From Sphingobacteriaceae bacterium (GTDB lineage Bacteria; Bacteroidota; Bacteroidia; Sphingobacteriales; Sphingobacteriaceae), in the NCBI GenBank assembly GCA_903642215.1, contig CAHJWG010000003.1, positions 62,001 through 126,000 of the forward strand: a stretch of DNA of 64,000 nucleotides. Direction: 5' to 3'. The notes below the pieces were generated by a model. That model had not been told where the DNA came from. It worked only from the letters and a program-made list of their open reading frames with translations, and searched no databases. The translations under genes were made by a program, and so were the position numbers. Shown here in pieces: positions 37,312-45,422 of this stretch; within the stretch, counting starts at the first letter, position 1; each line of letters opens with the position of its first letter.

Positions 37312-38031
37312 TTACTTGTTCATCAGCTTTAAAAATCTTCCGCTGAAAGTAACTGTGGCACTATCCGCAATGGTAAAATTTCTTTTAGCAATAACAGAAT
37401 TTTCAATTTCTAAATGATTTTTACCGGGTACGTTAATGGTTGCATTATCGATTTGGTTACTTAAAGAAATAATCAGTTTTGCATTATCAGACGACTTATC
37501 GCCTACCAAGGCCCGTAAATCGGCAATCTTGTTTCTTTCTAAAAACAGGTCAACGCCTTTACTTATTTTCAAGGATAATTTCTCCAAAGTGAAACCTGAT
37601 ACAGTTGTTGTACCTTTGGAATGAATTAGATTTTGGCCAGATTTACCAAGATAAGGAGCTGTAGTTACGCTATCCAAAGAAGGACAAATTATAGTGATGC
37701 TATTATCGTAAGCACTAACGCGGGTTGATTGCTTGTTATCTACGTTGATTATCAAAGCGTTTCCCTTGCGCGAAATATTGAAACGGTCTTTCCAAACACT
37801 TTTTACCCAGATACCGGGTTCATTTCCTTTTTCAACCTGAATGGAAATAAGGTTGGCAGCGCGGTTATCAATATTGTTGAAACCATTAAAAGCGGTTGTT
37901 TTCTCGAAACCATAAAACCTGCTTTTATAAGTGCCTTTTTTATATTCTGCCCGCAAAGCCAAATCGTAAGTAATCAAAGAAATGATGACGATTAAAGCAG
38001 CCGTAAAAAATAATTTATTACTTGTTTTCAT
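37312..38031 (-). CDS. GIN-domain (DUF2807-like) exported protein
   Basis: About 239 residues from the ATG at 38031. N-terminal signal anchor (KLFFTAALIVIISLITYDLAL), then a beta-rich domain resembling the head-GIN/DUF2807 putative adhesin fold, with repeated short beta-turns such as GFTLEKLSLKISKGVDLFLE and QIDNATINVPGKNHLEIENSVI. Such genes often follow GntR-ABC operons in Bacteroidota, as here. A longer frame begins upstream, but it would overlap the GntR gene; the start just after the dispersed element at 38032 is preferred. Role unknown, probably envelope stress or surface. Confidence 0.7.
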   Translation of the reverse strand: MKTSNKLFFTAALIVIISLITYDLALRAEYKKGTYKSRFYGFEKTTAFNGFNNIDNRAANLISIQVEKGNEPGIWVKSVWKDRFNISRKGNALIINVDNKQSTRVSAYDNSITIICPSLDSVTTAPYLGKSGQNLIHSKGTTTVSGFTLEKLSLKISKGVDLFLERNKIADLRALVGDKSSDNAKLIISLSNQIDNATINVPGKNHLEIENSVIAKRNFTIADSATVTFSGRFLKLMNK

Positions 38032-38045
38032 GATACTGTTTTTAT
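38032..38045 (-). repeat. Dispersed element, TAAAAACAGTA class, abutting a start codon
   Basis: ATAAAAACAGTATC on the - strand, directly followed by the ATG of the GIN-domain gene and overlapping the stop of the GntR gene. Confidence 0.65.
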
Positions 38046-38416
38046 GCCTGATAATTTTGTGTTCTAAATGCTTCGTAACGTTTTTCAATTTCTTCTAAAC
38101 TGATGTCTAACAGGAAGATATTTTTGAAAAATTCCGGCAGTTCCTGTTGTAAAAAACGCTCTTTACGGTAACTTTTCACTTTATTTTTGGCATCAGCATT
38201 TACAAAATAACCAATGCCACGCTTATTAAAAATCACTTCCTGGTTTTGCAGGAAATCATAAGTCCGTGCAACCGTATTCGGGTTTACCTGTAACTCTACC
38301 GCCAAATCCCGTACCGACGGAATTTTTTGTTCGGCCTGCCATTTATCCAATGTTATATTTTCGCTTACATAAGCTGCAATTTGCATATATATAGGCTCGT
38401 TATCTCTAAAATCCAT
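38042..38416 (-). CDS. GntR-family regulator, YtrA type
   Basis: 124 residues, the short YtrA form without a metabolite-binding domain. N-terminal winged helix: PIYMQIAAYVSENI, KIPSVRDLAVELQVNPNTVARTYDFLQNQEVIFNKRGIGYFV. The C-terminus is a ~45-residue dimerisation helix pair. YtrA-type regulators repress the ABC operon in which they lie; the gene is third, 2 bp after the permease. The likely operator is the inverted repeat at 40032-40057. Confidence 0.92.
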   Translation of the reverse strand: MDFRDNEPIYMQIAAYVSENITLDKWQAEQKIPSVRDLAVELQVNPNTVARTYDFLQNQEVIFNKRGIGYFVNADAKNKVKSYRKERFLQQELPEFFKNIFLLDISLEEIEKRYEAFRTQNYQA

Positions 38417-38418
38417 AA

Positions 38419-39198
38419 TTAAACTTCCTTTTCTTTAAGCCTGAAATAGGCACTAATCCATAATAACACTACAACAATTACGATGACGATACCGATTGTT
38501 TGCTTCTGAATTTCCGGCGGAAAAATTTCCCAATATGCTTTTCCATCGGTAATTTCCAGCGGACTAAAAATTGTTATGCCTACAATTGTCTTGTCAATCA
38601 TCGAACTTATTATTGGCCTGTTGATCAATCCCAACAAAAAAATACCGATAAAAAAAGCAAAGCCTGATTTGATGAAATGTAGCTTCTCGAAATAAATAGC
38701 ACCGAATAAAATAATAGCATGTAATACCGGGTAGAGTACAAAGGCGATATAAGCCATCCGGTCTTTATCAAATAAATCCAGTAAAACGTTTTCGCGGCCG
38801 GGCACATTATGGCCAAAACTAATTACGATGGTTGCAATTAAATAAAACAGGCCAACGTACAGCAATTGATAGATGAGGAAGGAATACAGCCAGCTCACCA
38901 GGTACTTTTCAAAATGCGATGCGGGCAGGGTTAACGCCGGGATTGCTTTCTTTTTATCACCTAAATCAGCAAAAACCAAACTGGTAAAAATGCAGCCTGC
39001 CAACAATAAAAAAATGATAAAAAAGGCTTCCTGTGCACCTAATAATAAATGGCCGTTGTTTGCGAAAGAAGCAATGCCCATAAATAAAATCAGGAGGCCG
39101 GCCAAAACGCCGACTGACATAAAATACGTTTTGTAGTTTTCCAGCGTATGCTTTTTAAACAATGCAGCAAACCGGCCGGAGTTAAATGTTTGGTTCAT
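38419..39198 (-). CDS. ABC transporter permease-like membrane protein
   Basis: 259 residues with six hydrophobic helices (for example YFMSVGVLAGLLILFMGIASF and FFIIFLLLAGCIFTSLVFADL). The extended motif FADLGDKKKAIPALTLPASHFEKYLVSWLYSF is typical of permeases paired with YtrA-type ATPases in Bacteroidota. It would form the membrane part of the exporter encoded just upstream. Substrate unknown; relatives are induced by cell-wall-active antibiotics. Confidence 0.82.
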   Translation of the reverse strand: MNQTFNSGRFAALFKKHTLENYKTYFMSVGVLAGLLILFMGIASFANNGHLLLGAQEAFFIIFLLLAGCIFTSLVFADLGDKKKAIPALTLPASHFEKYLVSWLYSFLIYQLLYVGLFYLIATIVISFGHNVPGRENVLLDLFDKDRMAYIAFVLYPVLHAIILFGAIYFEKLHFIKSGFAFFIGIFLLGLINRPIISSMIDKTIVGITIFSPLEITDGKAYWEIFPPEIQKQTIGIVIVIVVVLLWISAYFRLKEKEV

Positions 39199-39203
39199 GA
39201 TAC

Positions 39204-40028
39204 TTATTTTAAAATTTCGGTAATAGTTTGATCATTGTTGATAATGGCATTAAAAAGCAGTTCCATATCTACTTTGCTGTAGCTGCCATCCGTGTTTCTG
39301 GTGATGGTATTCATTCCGCGAACGCTATCCTCCGCATATAAAACATCCGTTCCGGCTGTGGATGTGGTACTAAATTTTAAGCGTTCCGAAATTTCATCCA
39401 GGCTTTTATTCAACACAATTTGCTGATTATGAACCACTAATATGCTATCAATCAAGTTGTCCAGATCACGAACCTGATGCGTGGAAATTATAATGCAACG
39501 ATTTTCTGTCAAGGCGGAAGCGATGATTTTACGGAACTGGCTTTTAGAAGGAATATCCAAACCATTTGTCGGCTCGTCCATAATCAGCAGCGAAGTATTG
39601 GTAGAAAGCCCGAAAGCAATCATCACCTTTTTTTGCTGACCGAACGAAAGTCTATTTAACAAACTATCATTCGGCACATCAAATTCGGCCAGCATTTGGT
39701 CAAACTGCTTTTCATCAAAACCAGGATAAAAATGGCCTGTACTTTTTACAAACTGTTTTGCTGTTAACGCCGGCATATAAACCTCTTCCGGGATAAAAAA
39801 TAAATCCTGCAAAAAAGCCGGCAAACGCTTGGCCGCATTAAAACCGTTTACTTCGCAAATCCCTTTCTGCGGAAAAACCAAACCGGCAATATTTTTTAAT
39901 AAAGTTGATTTGCCGGCACCATTTTTACCCAGCAAACCATAAATGTGCCCTTCCTGCATTTGCAGGTTCAGGTTTTGGAACAATTTTTTCTTGCTGTAAC
40001 CAAAAGTTAAGTTAGAAATCTTTATCAT
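39204..40028 (-). CDS. ABC transporter ATPase
   Basis: About 274 residues from the ATG at 40028, the start where ABC proteins of this class begin (MIKISNLTFGYSKK). Walker A GKNGAGKST, Q-loop region FFIPEEVYMP, signature LSFGQQKKV, Walker B LLIMDEPTNGLD and the H-switch in STHQVRDLDNL are all present. The C-terminal domain is small. It is first in the operon with the permease, GntR and GIN genes, and has an inverted-repeat operator just upstream. Confidence 0.93.
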   Translation of the reverse strand: MIKISNLTFGYSKKKLFQNLNLQMQEGHIYGLLGKNGAGKSTLLKNIAGLVFPQKGICEVNGFNAAKRLPAFLQDLFFIPEEVYMPALTAKQFVKSTGHFYPGFDEKQFDQMLAEFDVPNDSLLNRLSFGQQKKVMIAFGLSTNTSLLIMDEPTNGLDIPSKSQFRKIIASALTENRCIIISTHQVRDLDNLIDSILVVHNQQIVLNKSLDEISERLKFSTTSTAGTDVLYAEDSVRGMNTITRNTDGSYSKVDMELLFNAIINNDQTITEILK

Positions 40029-40031
40029 ATT

Positions 40032-40057
40032 TAGTGTATTAGATAAATAGTACACTA
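40032..40057 (-). promoter_or_regulatory. Probable YtrA-type operator
   Basis: TAGTGTA (40032-40038) and TACACTA (40051-40057) form perfect 7-bp arms around 12 nt of A/T-rich sequence. It ends 3 bp upstream of the ATG of the ABC ATPase gene. YtrA-family GntR proteins bind such dyads over their own operon promoter, and a GntR gene lies in this operon. The binding itself is inferred. Confidence 0.65.
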
Positions 40058-40116
40058 CAAATGTAAATATGATTTTTAGATTTCCTAATTATTTCTGAAA
40101 ATATTTTTTTAATAAA

Positions 40117-40149
40117 AAAGTCCTGCTCCTTTTTGGGAAGCAGGACTTT
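40117..40149 (-). terminator. Rho-independent terminator of the GH20 gene
   Basis: AAAGTCCTGCT and AGCAGGACTTT pair around a short loop. Read on the - strand the stem is followed by a T-run (from the A-run 40114-40119). It lies 75 bp past the GH20 stop and before the ABC operon. Confidence 0.8.
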
Positions 40150-40168
40150 GTGTTAATGAATTTATATC

Positions 40169-40183
40169 GATAAAAGAAGTATC
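40169..40183 (+). repeat. Dispersed element, full consensus copy
   Basis: GATAAAAGAAGTATC between the GH20 stop and its terminator. A partial copy, ATAAAACAG, follows at 40185. Confidence 0.75.
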
Positions 40184-40222
40184 AATAAAACAGATGATAC
40201 AACTTTTATCAGTATAAAAATT

Positions 40223-42154
40223 TTATTTTTTCTGCGGAAGCCTTGCAGTTAAATCAGCAATCGGGATACTCATCATCCGGCCGATAGGTTGCTTGCCGCG
40301 ATAAGTAATCATCTTAATTTGCGCGGCTTCTTTCGGTACAACTAAAGGCTGTGTGTATTTTGGATAAAACCTGTCTGGGAAAGAATTATCGAAACTGTAA
40401 TATATATCTAACGGTTTAATTTCTGTAGATAAAGCAATCGTCATGGTGCTGTCTCTCCTGGAAACATTCACAATCGGATCGTACATGCTGGGTGCATAAT
40501 TAATTTCAGCTTCTTCCAATCGGGGGAATTGATTTTCTACCCTTTCGGCAAAATTAGTCCAATTTTTTGTTGCTTTTGGCGACCAAAGCGATTCTGCGAT
40601 GGCAAATCCTCGCGGCCAGGTCATGTATTCGGCACGGCGCATGTTGTAAACCTGTTCTGTCCATAAATTTGCCTGTCCGCCTTTAATTAATTTTGCATCT
40701 ACGCTATCCGGAACAGGTTCAAACGTATAAGTTTTGTCTAATCGAAGCGTAGCATAAACTTTTGATTCAATAGAAGGATCGCCCTGCATATAATCAATGT
40801 AAGCAAAATCTGTCGGACTCATCACCACTTCATGTCCCATTTTTGCCGCCTGGATGCCGCCCTTCATTCCGCGCCAGCTCATTACAGCAGCATTCGGTGC
40901 CAGGCCGCCTTGCAGGATCTCGTCCCAGCCCATAAACTTTTTCCCTTTAGATTCCACAATTTTTTCTACCCGCTTCTCAAAATAGCTTTGCACTTCCTCC
41001 ATATCTTTCAAATTTTCCTTTTGCATCAAAGCTTTAACGGCATCACTTTTCGCCCAAAAATTCTTCGGGCATTCGTCTCCGCCTAAATGGATGTATTCAA
41101 AAGGAAAAAGCTGTGCCAGTTCGGTAATTATCTTGTCCATAAACTCGTACACCTTTTCGTTTGCCGGGCATAAAGTATTATCAATCAAAGCAATAGGCGG
41201 CTGACCGTGCGACCAATCCATAATTACTTCTCCGGAACGAACTTTATATTGATCGGCACCCGGCGTGCAGGATAACTCCGGATAAGAAGCAATTGCTGCC
41301 AAACTGTGGCCGGGAACATCAATCTCCGGCAAAATATTTACAAAACGTTCTTTGGCATATTTTACCAATTCTTTAATATCTTCCTGTGTATAAAAACCAC
41401 CATAATTGCGCGGTTCATCAGCAGCCGGCGCAGCAAAAGTGCCGAAATAACCAACTCTTTTTGCATTGTATGCGCCAACTTCTGTTAAACGCGGCAGACT
41501 TTTAATTTCGATGCGCCAACCTTCATCATCGGCCAAATGCAAGTGCAGCAAATTGTATTTATACCGAACCATCGCATCAATATATTGCTTTACTTCGGGA
41601 ACAGTAAAAAAATGACGGGAAACATCGAACATCAATCCGCGCCAGCCAAAACGCGGATAATCTGTAACTTGTACGCATGGAACCGACCATTTTACATTTT
41701 TAACAGCCGTTTTGCTTTCAATTTCTTTTGGCAGCAATTGCATCAGCGTTTGCACGCCGTAAAATAAACCGGCAACTTGATTGGCTTTAACTACAACGCC
41801 TTTTGTAGTAACAGACAGCTGATAACCTTCTTTTCCGAGAGAAGGATTTTCTGCTTTGTTCAGCACTAATTTTATAGTGCTAAAAGAAGCATTGCTTTTT
41901 ATCGAAACCGGTTTGCCGGTAGAAACAGCAATTTTATTTTTAAGATAATCGGTAACCGGAATCATTTCCGAAGAAGTACCCGCATTTATAATTACGGTTG
42001 CCGGCAACGTAAACTGACCCACACTTTTTACCAGGCTTACCGGTTGCGGAATGATGGAAATCGGCTTTGTAGTTTGACTAAATGTTGCTGCTGAAAACAG
42101 GCAGCCAAAGAGTAATCCGGAGAGTTTTAACATATGCTGAAAAATATGCTGCAT
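40223..42154 (-). CDS. GH20 beta-N-acetylhexosaminidase
   Basis: About 643 residues from the ATG at 42154. An N-terminal signal (LLFGCLFSAATFSQ) may be lipoprotein-type. A GH20b-like N-terminal domain (residues ~35-165) is followed by the TIM barrel: RFGWRGLMFDVSRHFFTVPEVKQYID, LHLHLADDEGWRIEI, LPEIDVPGHSLAAI, and HLGGDECPK, in which the Asp-Glu pair is catalytic. It removes terminal GlcNAc/GalNAc in the periplasm or at the surface. The start after the dispersed element at 42156 is preferred over 42175. Downstream of the two peptidase genes. Confidence 0.95.
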   Translation of the reverse strand: MQHIFQHMLKLSGLLFGCLFSAATFSQTTKPISIIPQPVSLVKSVGQFTLPATVIINAGTSSEMIPVTDYLKNKIAVSTGKPVSIKSNASFSTIKLVLNKAENPSLGKEGYQLSVTTKGVVVKANQVAGLFYGVQTLMQLLPKEIESKTAVKNVKWSVPCVQVTDYPRFGWRGLMFDVSRHFFTVPEVKQYIDAMVRYKYNLLHLHLADDEGWRIEIKSLPRLTEVGAYNAKRVGYFGTFAAPAADEPRNYGGFYTQEDIKELVKYAKERFVNILPEIDVPGHSLAAIASYPELSCTPGADQYKVRSGEVIMDWSHGQPPIALIDNTLCPANEKVYEFMDKIITELAQLFPFEYIHLGGDECPKNFWAKSDAVKALMQKENLKDMEEVQSYFEKRVEKIVESKGKKFMGWDEILQGGLAPNAAVMSWRGMKGGIQAAKMGHEVVMSPTDFAYIDYMQGDPSIESKVYATLRLDKTYTFEPVPDSVDAKLIKGGQANLWTEQVYNMRRAEYMTWPRGFAIAESLWSPKATKNWTNFAERVENQFPRLEEAEINYAPSMYDPIVNVSRRDSTMTIALSTEIKPLDIYYSFDNSFPDRFYPKYTQPLVVPKEAAQIKMITYRGKQPIGRMMSIPIADLTARLPQKK

Positions 42155-42155
42155 A

Positions 42156-42168
42156 ATACTGTTTTTAT
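42156..42168 (-). repeat. Dispersed element, TAAAAACAGTA class, one base before an ATG
   Basis: ATAAAAACAGTAT on the - strand, one base upstream of the GH20 start codon. Confidence 0.65.
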
Positions 42169-42214
42169 ATGACAAAATAAATAAAGCTGCTAAAAACAGT
42201 TTGATAATATTGAT

Positions 42215-42229
42215 GATGCTTCTTTTATC
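42215..42229 (-). repeat. Dispersed element, full consensus copy
   Basis: GATGCTTCTTTTATC on the + strand, between the terminator of the M14 gene and the GH20 gene. A further partial TAAAAACAGT sits at 42191. Confidence 0.7.
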
Positions 42230-42265
42230 GGCTAAAAATTTAGGTTAAAACATGGATTTTATAAA

Positions 42266-42299
42266 AAAAGTTCCTGTAAAATAGTTTACAGGAACTTTT
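42266..42299 (-). terminator. Rho-independent terminator of the second M14 gene
   Basis: Perfect 15-bp arms AAAAGTTCCTGTAAA (42266-42280) and TTTACAGGAACTTTT (42285-42299), with a 4-nt loop and T-rich sequence on the - strand exit side. It begins 37 bp past the stop codon. Confidence 0.85.
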
Positions 42300-42336
42300 G
42301 ATTATTAATTATTTAGTGAAGATAACTGCTGTTTTA

Positions 42337-45147
42337 TCAATCAGTTTTGGCAGCCGGTGCAGCAGTTGCAGAACCGGAATACAACTGGTTAAAAAGCAGT
42401 TTAAACGTTCCGTGAGATTGCCCGCGGAAAACTATTTCCGGCCCGAAAGCATAAAGTTTTCCGGCTCCAACCGATGCCACAAAACCGGTAACGCCGTCCT
42501 TTAAATACGCTTGCCCCCAGGCCCAGCCACTGCGCAGCGGTTTATCGTTCGGGAACCAGATCAAAGGTTTTACGCCCTTTTCGGCTGCGTTTGCATCTAA
42601 TTTAAAAACCGGACTGTTATCAAAATCGATATCGGCTTCCGCCGTCATTCCCCAATCTGCCGGTTCCTGCGGATCAGCCTGCACACGTAAAACACTTCCC
42701 GGAATGTAATATTTTGTGCCGGACAATGGCCGTACTTCTCCGTTATTGTTCTTCTCCACCAACATATTATGAACAGGCAGGCCAAGATGATAAGCCAGAT
42801 TGGTGCTTGTGCCGATGGTTACCACAGAACCGCCTGCTTCCAAAAATGCTTTTAACTGCGGGATTGATTTTTCGGGCGTAATACTGCCCAGCATCTTATG
42901 AAATTCTACAGGTATTTCTTCCGGTTTTGGCGCACGGTCTGCATATAAACTTCTGTCCCTGGCCTCGCCGCCGACAGGAGGAATTGCCCTGGTTACAAAT
43001 AAAATCAGATCATATTTGCTTTTGAGGTTGCCGGCATCAATCTCCTGCGAATAAATCCTTTCGTAAGGAAAATGGTATTGTTCTAAAACCCAGCGTGTCC
43101 AGCCGGAAGGGATCGAGCCGCCGTAAGTATCCCAAAGTGCGATGCGCATGGCAGAAACTTTAACGGCATCGGCCGGGCGCGCACTAATGCCGGTTACTTT
43201 AATGCCCAGCTCCGCAGCAGATTTTTCTAATTGTGCTTTTGCTTTTTCGCCGGCAGGCACAAAAAATGTACCCGTTTCCGGCATATTGGCAACTCCTTTC
43301 GGCAAGCGGTAAACTGTTACACCGGCTTTCAATAAATCATTTACGGCGATAAAAGAATTGTTAACCTGAGCACTCAGCAAATATCCTGCACCCGCATTGG
43401 AAGCAATCATTTGTTTTGGCGGAGATTGAACTTCGCCGTAAGGGATTTTTTGAAAAGGGCCGTTGAAACCATCCAGCACACGGTCAAATTTTAAGCCCAT
43501 CTGGAAAGCCAAAGTCCAGCCGGCAGAATCGTACGGGCGGATCGGCGGGCCGCCGGGATACAAAAAATCATTCGGATGATCCTGCGGCTCGAACATATCC
43601 AGCACGTGCGGCCGGAAAGCCTGATCAGTTTTAACCACGTAAGAACCTGCGGGATATTTTTTCCCGGCAACCGAGAAATCAGCAGTCGCCTTTTCTACCC
43701 GGATCCCGGCTTTGATCAACGTATTGATAAATTTAACAGCCGTTGGAAAATCAGGCTGATCAGCCGGTAAAATATAACCGCGCGCATCACGCAGTTCCTG
43801 ATTTTTTAAAACAGCATCATAATACTTCATCGGGATTTCGCTTCCTCTGGTCATCCAACCCATCGGATCGCCGACTGCGGCCGTACTGTTTTTATCGGTA
43901 CTTTTCTGGTCGTTCCGGTAAGCTGCGGTAATGGCATCGGCACGTTTTGGCGAAAGTGTCCAGTAATCTTTACTGCCGCGTTCGATAGAATTTTTGCCCA
44001 TTCGATAAATATTAAACAGCACCTCGTCGCGCTGACGGGCAGCATAATCCAGCACCGCATAGTTCAGGGAAACCGAATAGTCGATAGATTGCTTAAAGTG
44101 CCAAACATCCTGCGGTAAAACCGGATTCGGCGTAGCACCGTTCGGGATTAAACGCGCCGGAACAACCGGAATTTTCTCTGGAGTCGGACTGCCGATAATC
44201 TCCGTCAGTAAACCGATCATGTTGTGAAACTGCGTGGTGGTACGCAGGCCGCCGTTGTACCAGGTAGAAAAGCTGGAACCGGTTAAACGGGTATAGCCCG
44301 GCTTATTCTCCACATTCAATCTGCTGTACATCGCCGCGCCAAGCGCATCGATACCGGTAATCATCAGCGGATCAAAAACGTAATTAAAAGGATCGCGGTA
44401 CGGCGGGCCGGCCAGCACAGAACCTTCCGGGCCGCGCTGGTGGTGGTTGTACATAATCTGCGGAAACCACTCTACAAAAAGCTGCCGGTTCAAATTACTG
44501 CTTTCCTTCGTATTCATCATATAAAAATCGCGGTTGTTATCATGCCCGATGTATTTTTCATACAGCCTCGGGATATTCATATTACGCTTTTTAAGATCGC
44601 TTTCCTGCATGTACCAATCGGAAACCAGCTCCTGCCCGTCCGGGTTGGCGTGCGTTAGCAATACGATCACGTTATCCAGAATGCGCATCGTTTCCGGGTC
44701 TTTACGGCTTACCAGATCATATATCGTTTCAATCAGCTGGTGCGGACTAACTACTTCTGTAGCATGGATTCCGCCGTCAATCCAAACCACCGCTTTGCCT
44801 TTTGCGGCCAGTGCCAACGCCTGCTGATCGGTTAAACCTTCGGCACGGGCCAGTTTTTGGGAGATTTCTTTGTATTGATTCAGGTTTTTAATGTTTTCGG
44901 GAGAAGAAACAATCATCATATACTGGTGCCGGCCTTCCTCCGTTAAACCGATATCAACTAATTTAGTGCGGTTAGATGCCGCGGCAACTTTTTTAAAATA
45001 AGCTTCCGTTTGCGTGTAGTTGGCCAGCTGGTAATCATCGCCGATGTTAAAACCAAAATGTGCTTTTGGCGAAGGCACTGTTTGTGCCCGAACAGCAATG
45101 CCGAGCAGCAACAGGCTCAGCATTGCGAACGTTAATTTTATCTTCAT
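42337..45147 (-). CDS. M14-family zinc carboxypeptidase, second tandem copy
   Basis: 936 residues. Signal peptide (MKIKLTFAMLSLLLLGIAVRA). M14 domain about residues 40-400: GGIHATE (His128/Glu131, the HxxE zinc pair), THANPDGQEL, and YNHHQRGPEGSVLAGPPYRDPF with the third zinc His. The C-terminal half holds a flavodoxin/amidotransferase-like stretch (VTIGTSTNLAYHLGLPV). Closely similar along its length to the product of 45423-48194. Such periplasmic M14 proteins hydrolyse peptides taken up by SusC/D systems. The catalytic Glu of M14 was not located with certainty by eye. Confidence 0.88.
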   Translation of the reverse strand: MKIKLTFAMLSLLLLGIAVRAQTVPSPKAHFGFNIGDDYQLANYTQTEAYFKKVAAASNRTKLVDIGLTEEGRHQYMMIVSSPENIKNLNQYKEISQKLARAEGLTDQQALALAAKGKAVVWIDGGIHATEVVSPHQLIETIYDLVSRKDPETMRILDNVIVLLTHANPDGQELVSDWYMQESDLKKRNMNIPRLYEKYIGHDNNRDFYMMNTKESSNLNRQLFVEWFPQIMYNHHQRGPEGSVLAGPPYRDPFNYVFDPLMITGIDALGAAMYSRLNVENKPGYTRLTGSSFSTWYNGGLRTTTQFHNMIGLLTEIIGSPTPEKIPVVPARLIPNGATPNPVLPQDVWHFKQSIDYSVSLNYAVLDYAARQRDEVLFNIYRMGKNSIERGSKDYWTLSPKRADAITAAYRNDQKSTDKNSTAAVGDPMGWMTRGSEIPMKYYDAVLKNQELRDARGYILPADQPDFPTAVKFINTLIKAGIRVEKATADFSVAGKKYPAGSYVVKTDQAFRPHVLDMFEPQDHPNDFLYPGGPPIRPYDSAGWTLAFQMGLKFDRVLDGFNGPFQKIPYGEVQSPPKQMIASNAGAGYLLSAQVNNSFIAVNDLLKAGVTVYRLPKGVANMPETGTFFVPAGEKAKAQLEKSAAELGIKVTGISARPADAVKVSAMRIALWDTYGGSIPSGWTRWVLEQYHFPYERIYSQEIDAGNLKSKYDLILFVTRAIPPVGGEARDRSLYADRAPKPEEIPVEFHKMLGSITPEKSIPQLKAFLEAGGSVVTIGTSTNLAYHLGLPVHNMLVEKNNNGEVRPLSGTKYYIPGSVLRVQADPQEPADWGMTAEADIDFDNSPVFKLDANAAEKGVKPLIWFPNDKPLRSGWAWGQAYLKDGVTGFVASVGAGKLYAFGPEIVFRGQSHGTFKLLFNQLYSGSATAAPAAKTD

Positions 45148-45158
45148 AAAAACAGTAT
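45146..45158 (+). repeat. Dispersed element, TAAAAACAGTA class, overlapping a start codon
   Basis: ATAAAAACAGTAT; its first two bases are part of the ATG of the second M14 gene (- strand). Confidence 0.6.
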
Positions 45159-45198
45159 TAAGTTAAACATTAATTCATTTGTTATTAAAATGAAGAGA

Positions 45199-45312
45199 CA
45201 CACCCTAACCCCTCTCGATAGGAGAAATCGCTTCCAGACCTTTCTAAATCTATAAAAGCAAATTAGAAAGGTAGCAAACTATGCTTCCCCCTTTTGAAGG
45301 GGGTTAGGGGGA
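45199..45312. repeat. GC-rich Bacteroidota intergenic repeat
   Basis: CCCTAACCCCTC near the left and GGGGGTTAGGGGG near the right are inverted, with an inner hairpin ACCTTTCTAA / TTAGAAAGGT. This matches the CCCTAACCCC-type intergenic repeats common in this phylum. It carries no coding frame. Confidence 0.75.
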
Positions 45313-45340
45313 TGATCTTTTTTTAGACTGAAAATGTATC

Positions 45341-45414
45341 GATAAAAGAAGTATCAGAGCCTCACCCCCAACCCTCTCCAAAGGAGAGGGAGCAACGGCG
45401 ATACTTCTTTTATC
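45341..45414. repeat. 74-bp unit with perfect 15-bp terminal inverted repeats
   Basis: GATAAAAGAAGTATC (45341-45355) and GATACTTCTTTTATC (45400-45414) are exact reverse complements. Between them is a GC-rich stem CCCTCTCC-AAA-GGAGAGGG (about 45373-45391). The layout resembles a miniature inverted-repeat element or REP-like unit built on the dispersed motif. Nothing encodes a protein here. Confidence 0.7.
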
Positions 45415-45422
45415 ACCCTAAA

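Noticed and set aside
37312-38088. Longer frame of the GIN-domain protein overlapping the GntR gene
   Set aside because: The signal anchor begins at 38031; the upstream extension overlaps the GntR 3' end and has no features.
45199-45414. CRISPR-like array
   Set aside because: The repeats are inverted and palindromic, not direct repeats with regular spacers, and there are no cas genes.
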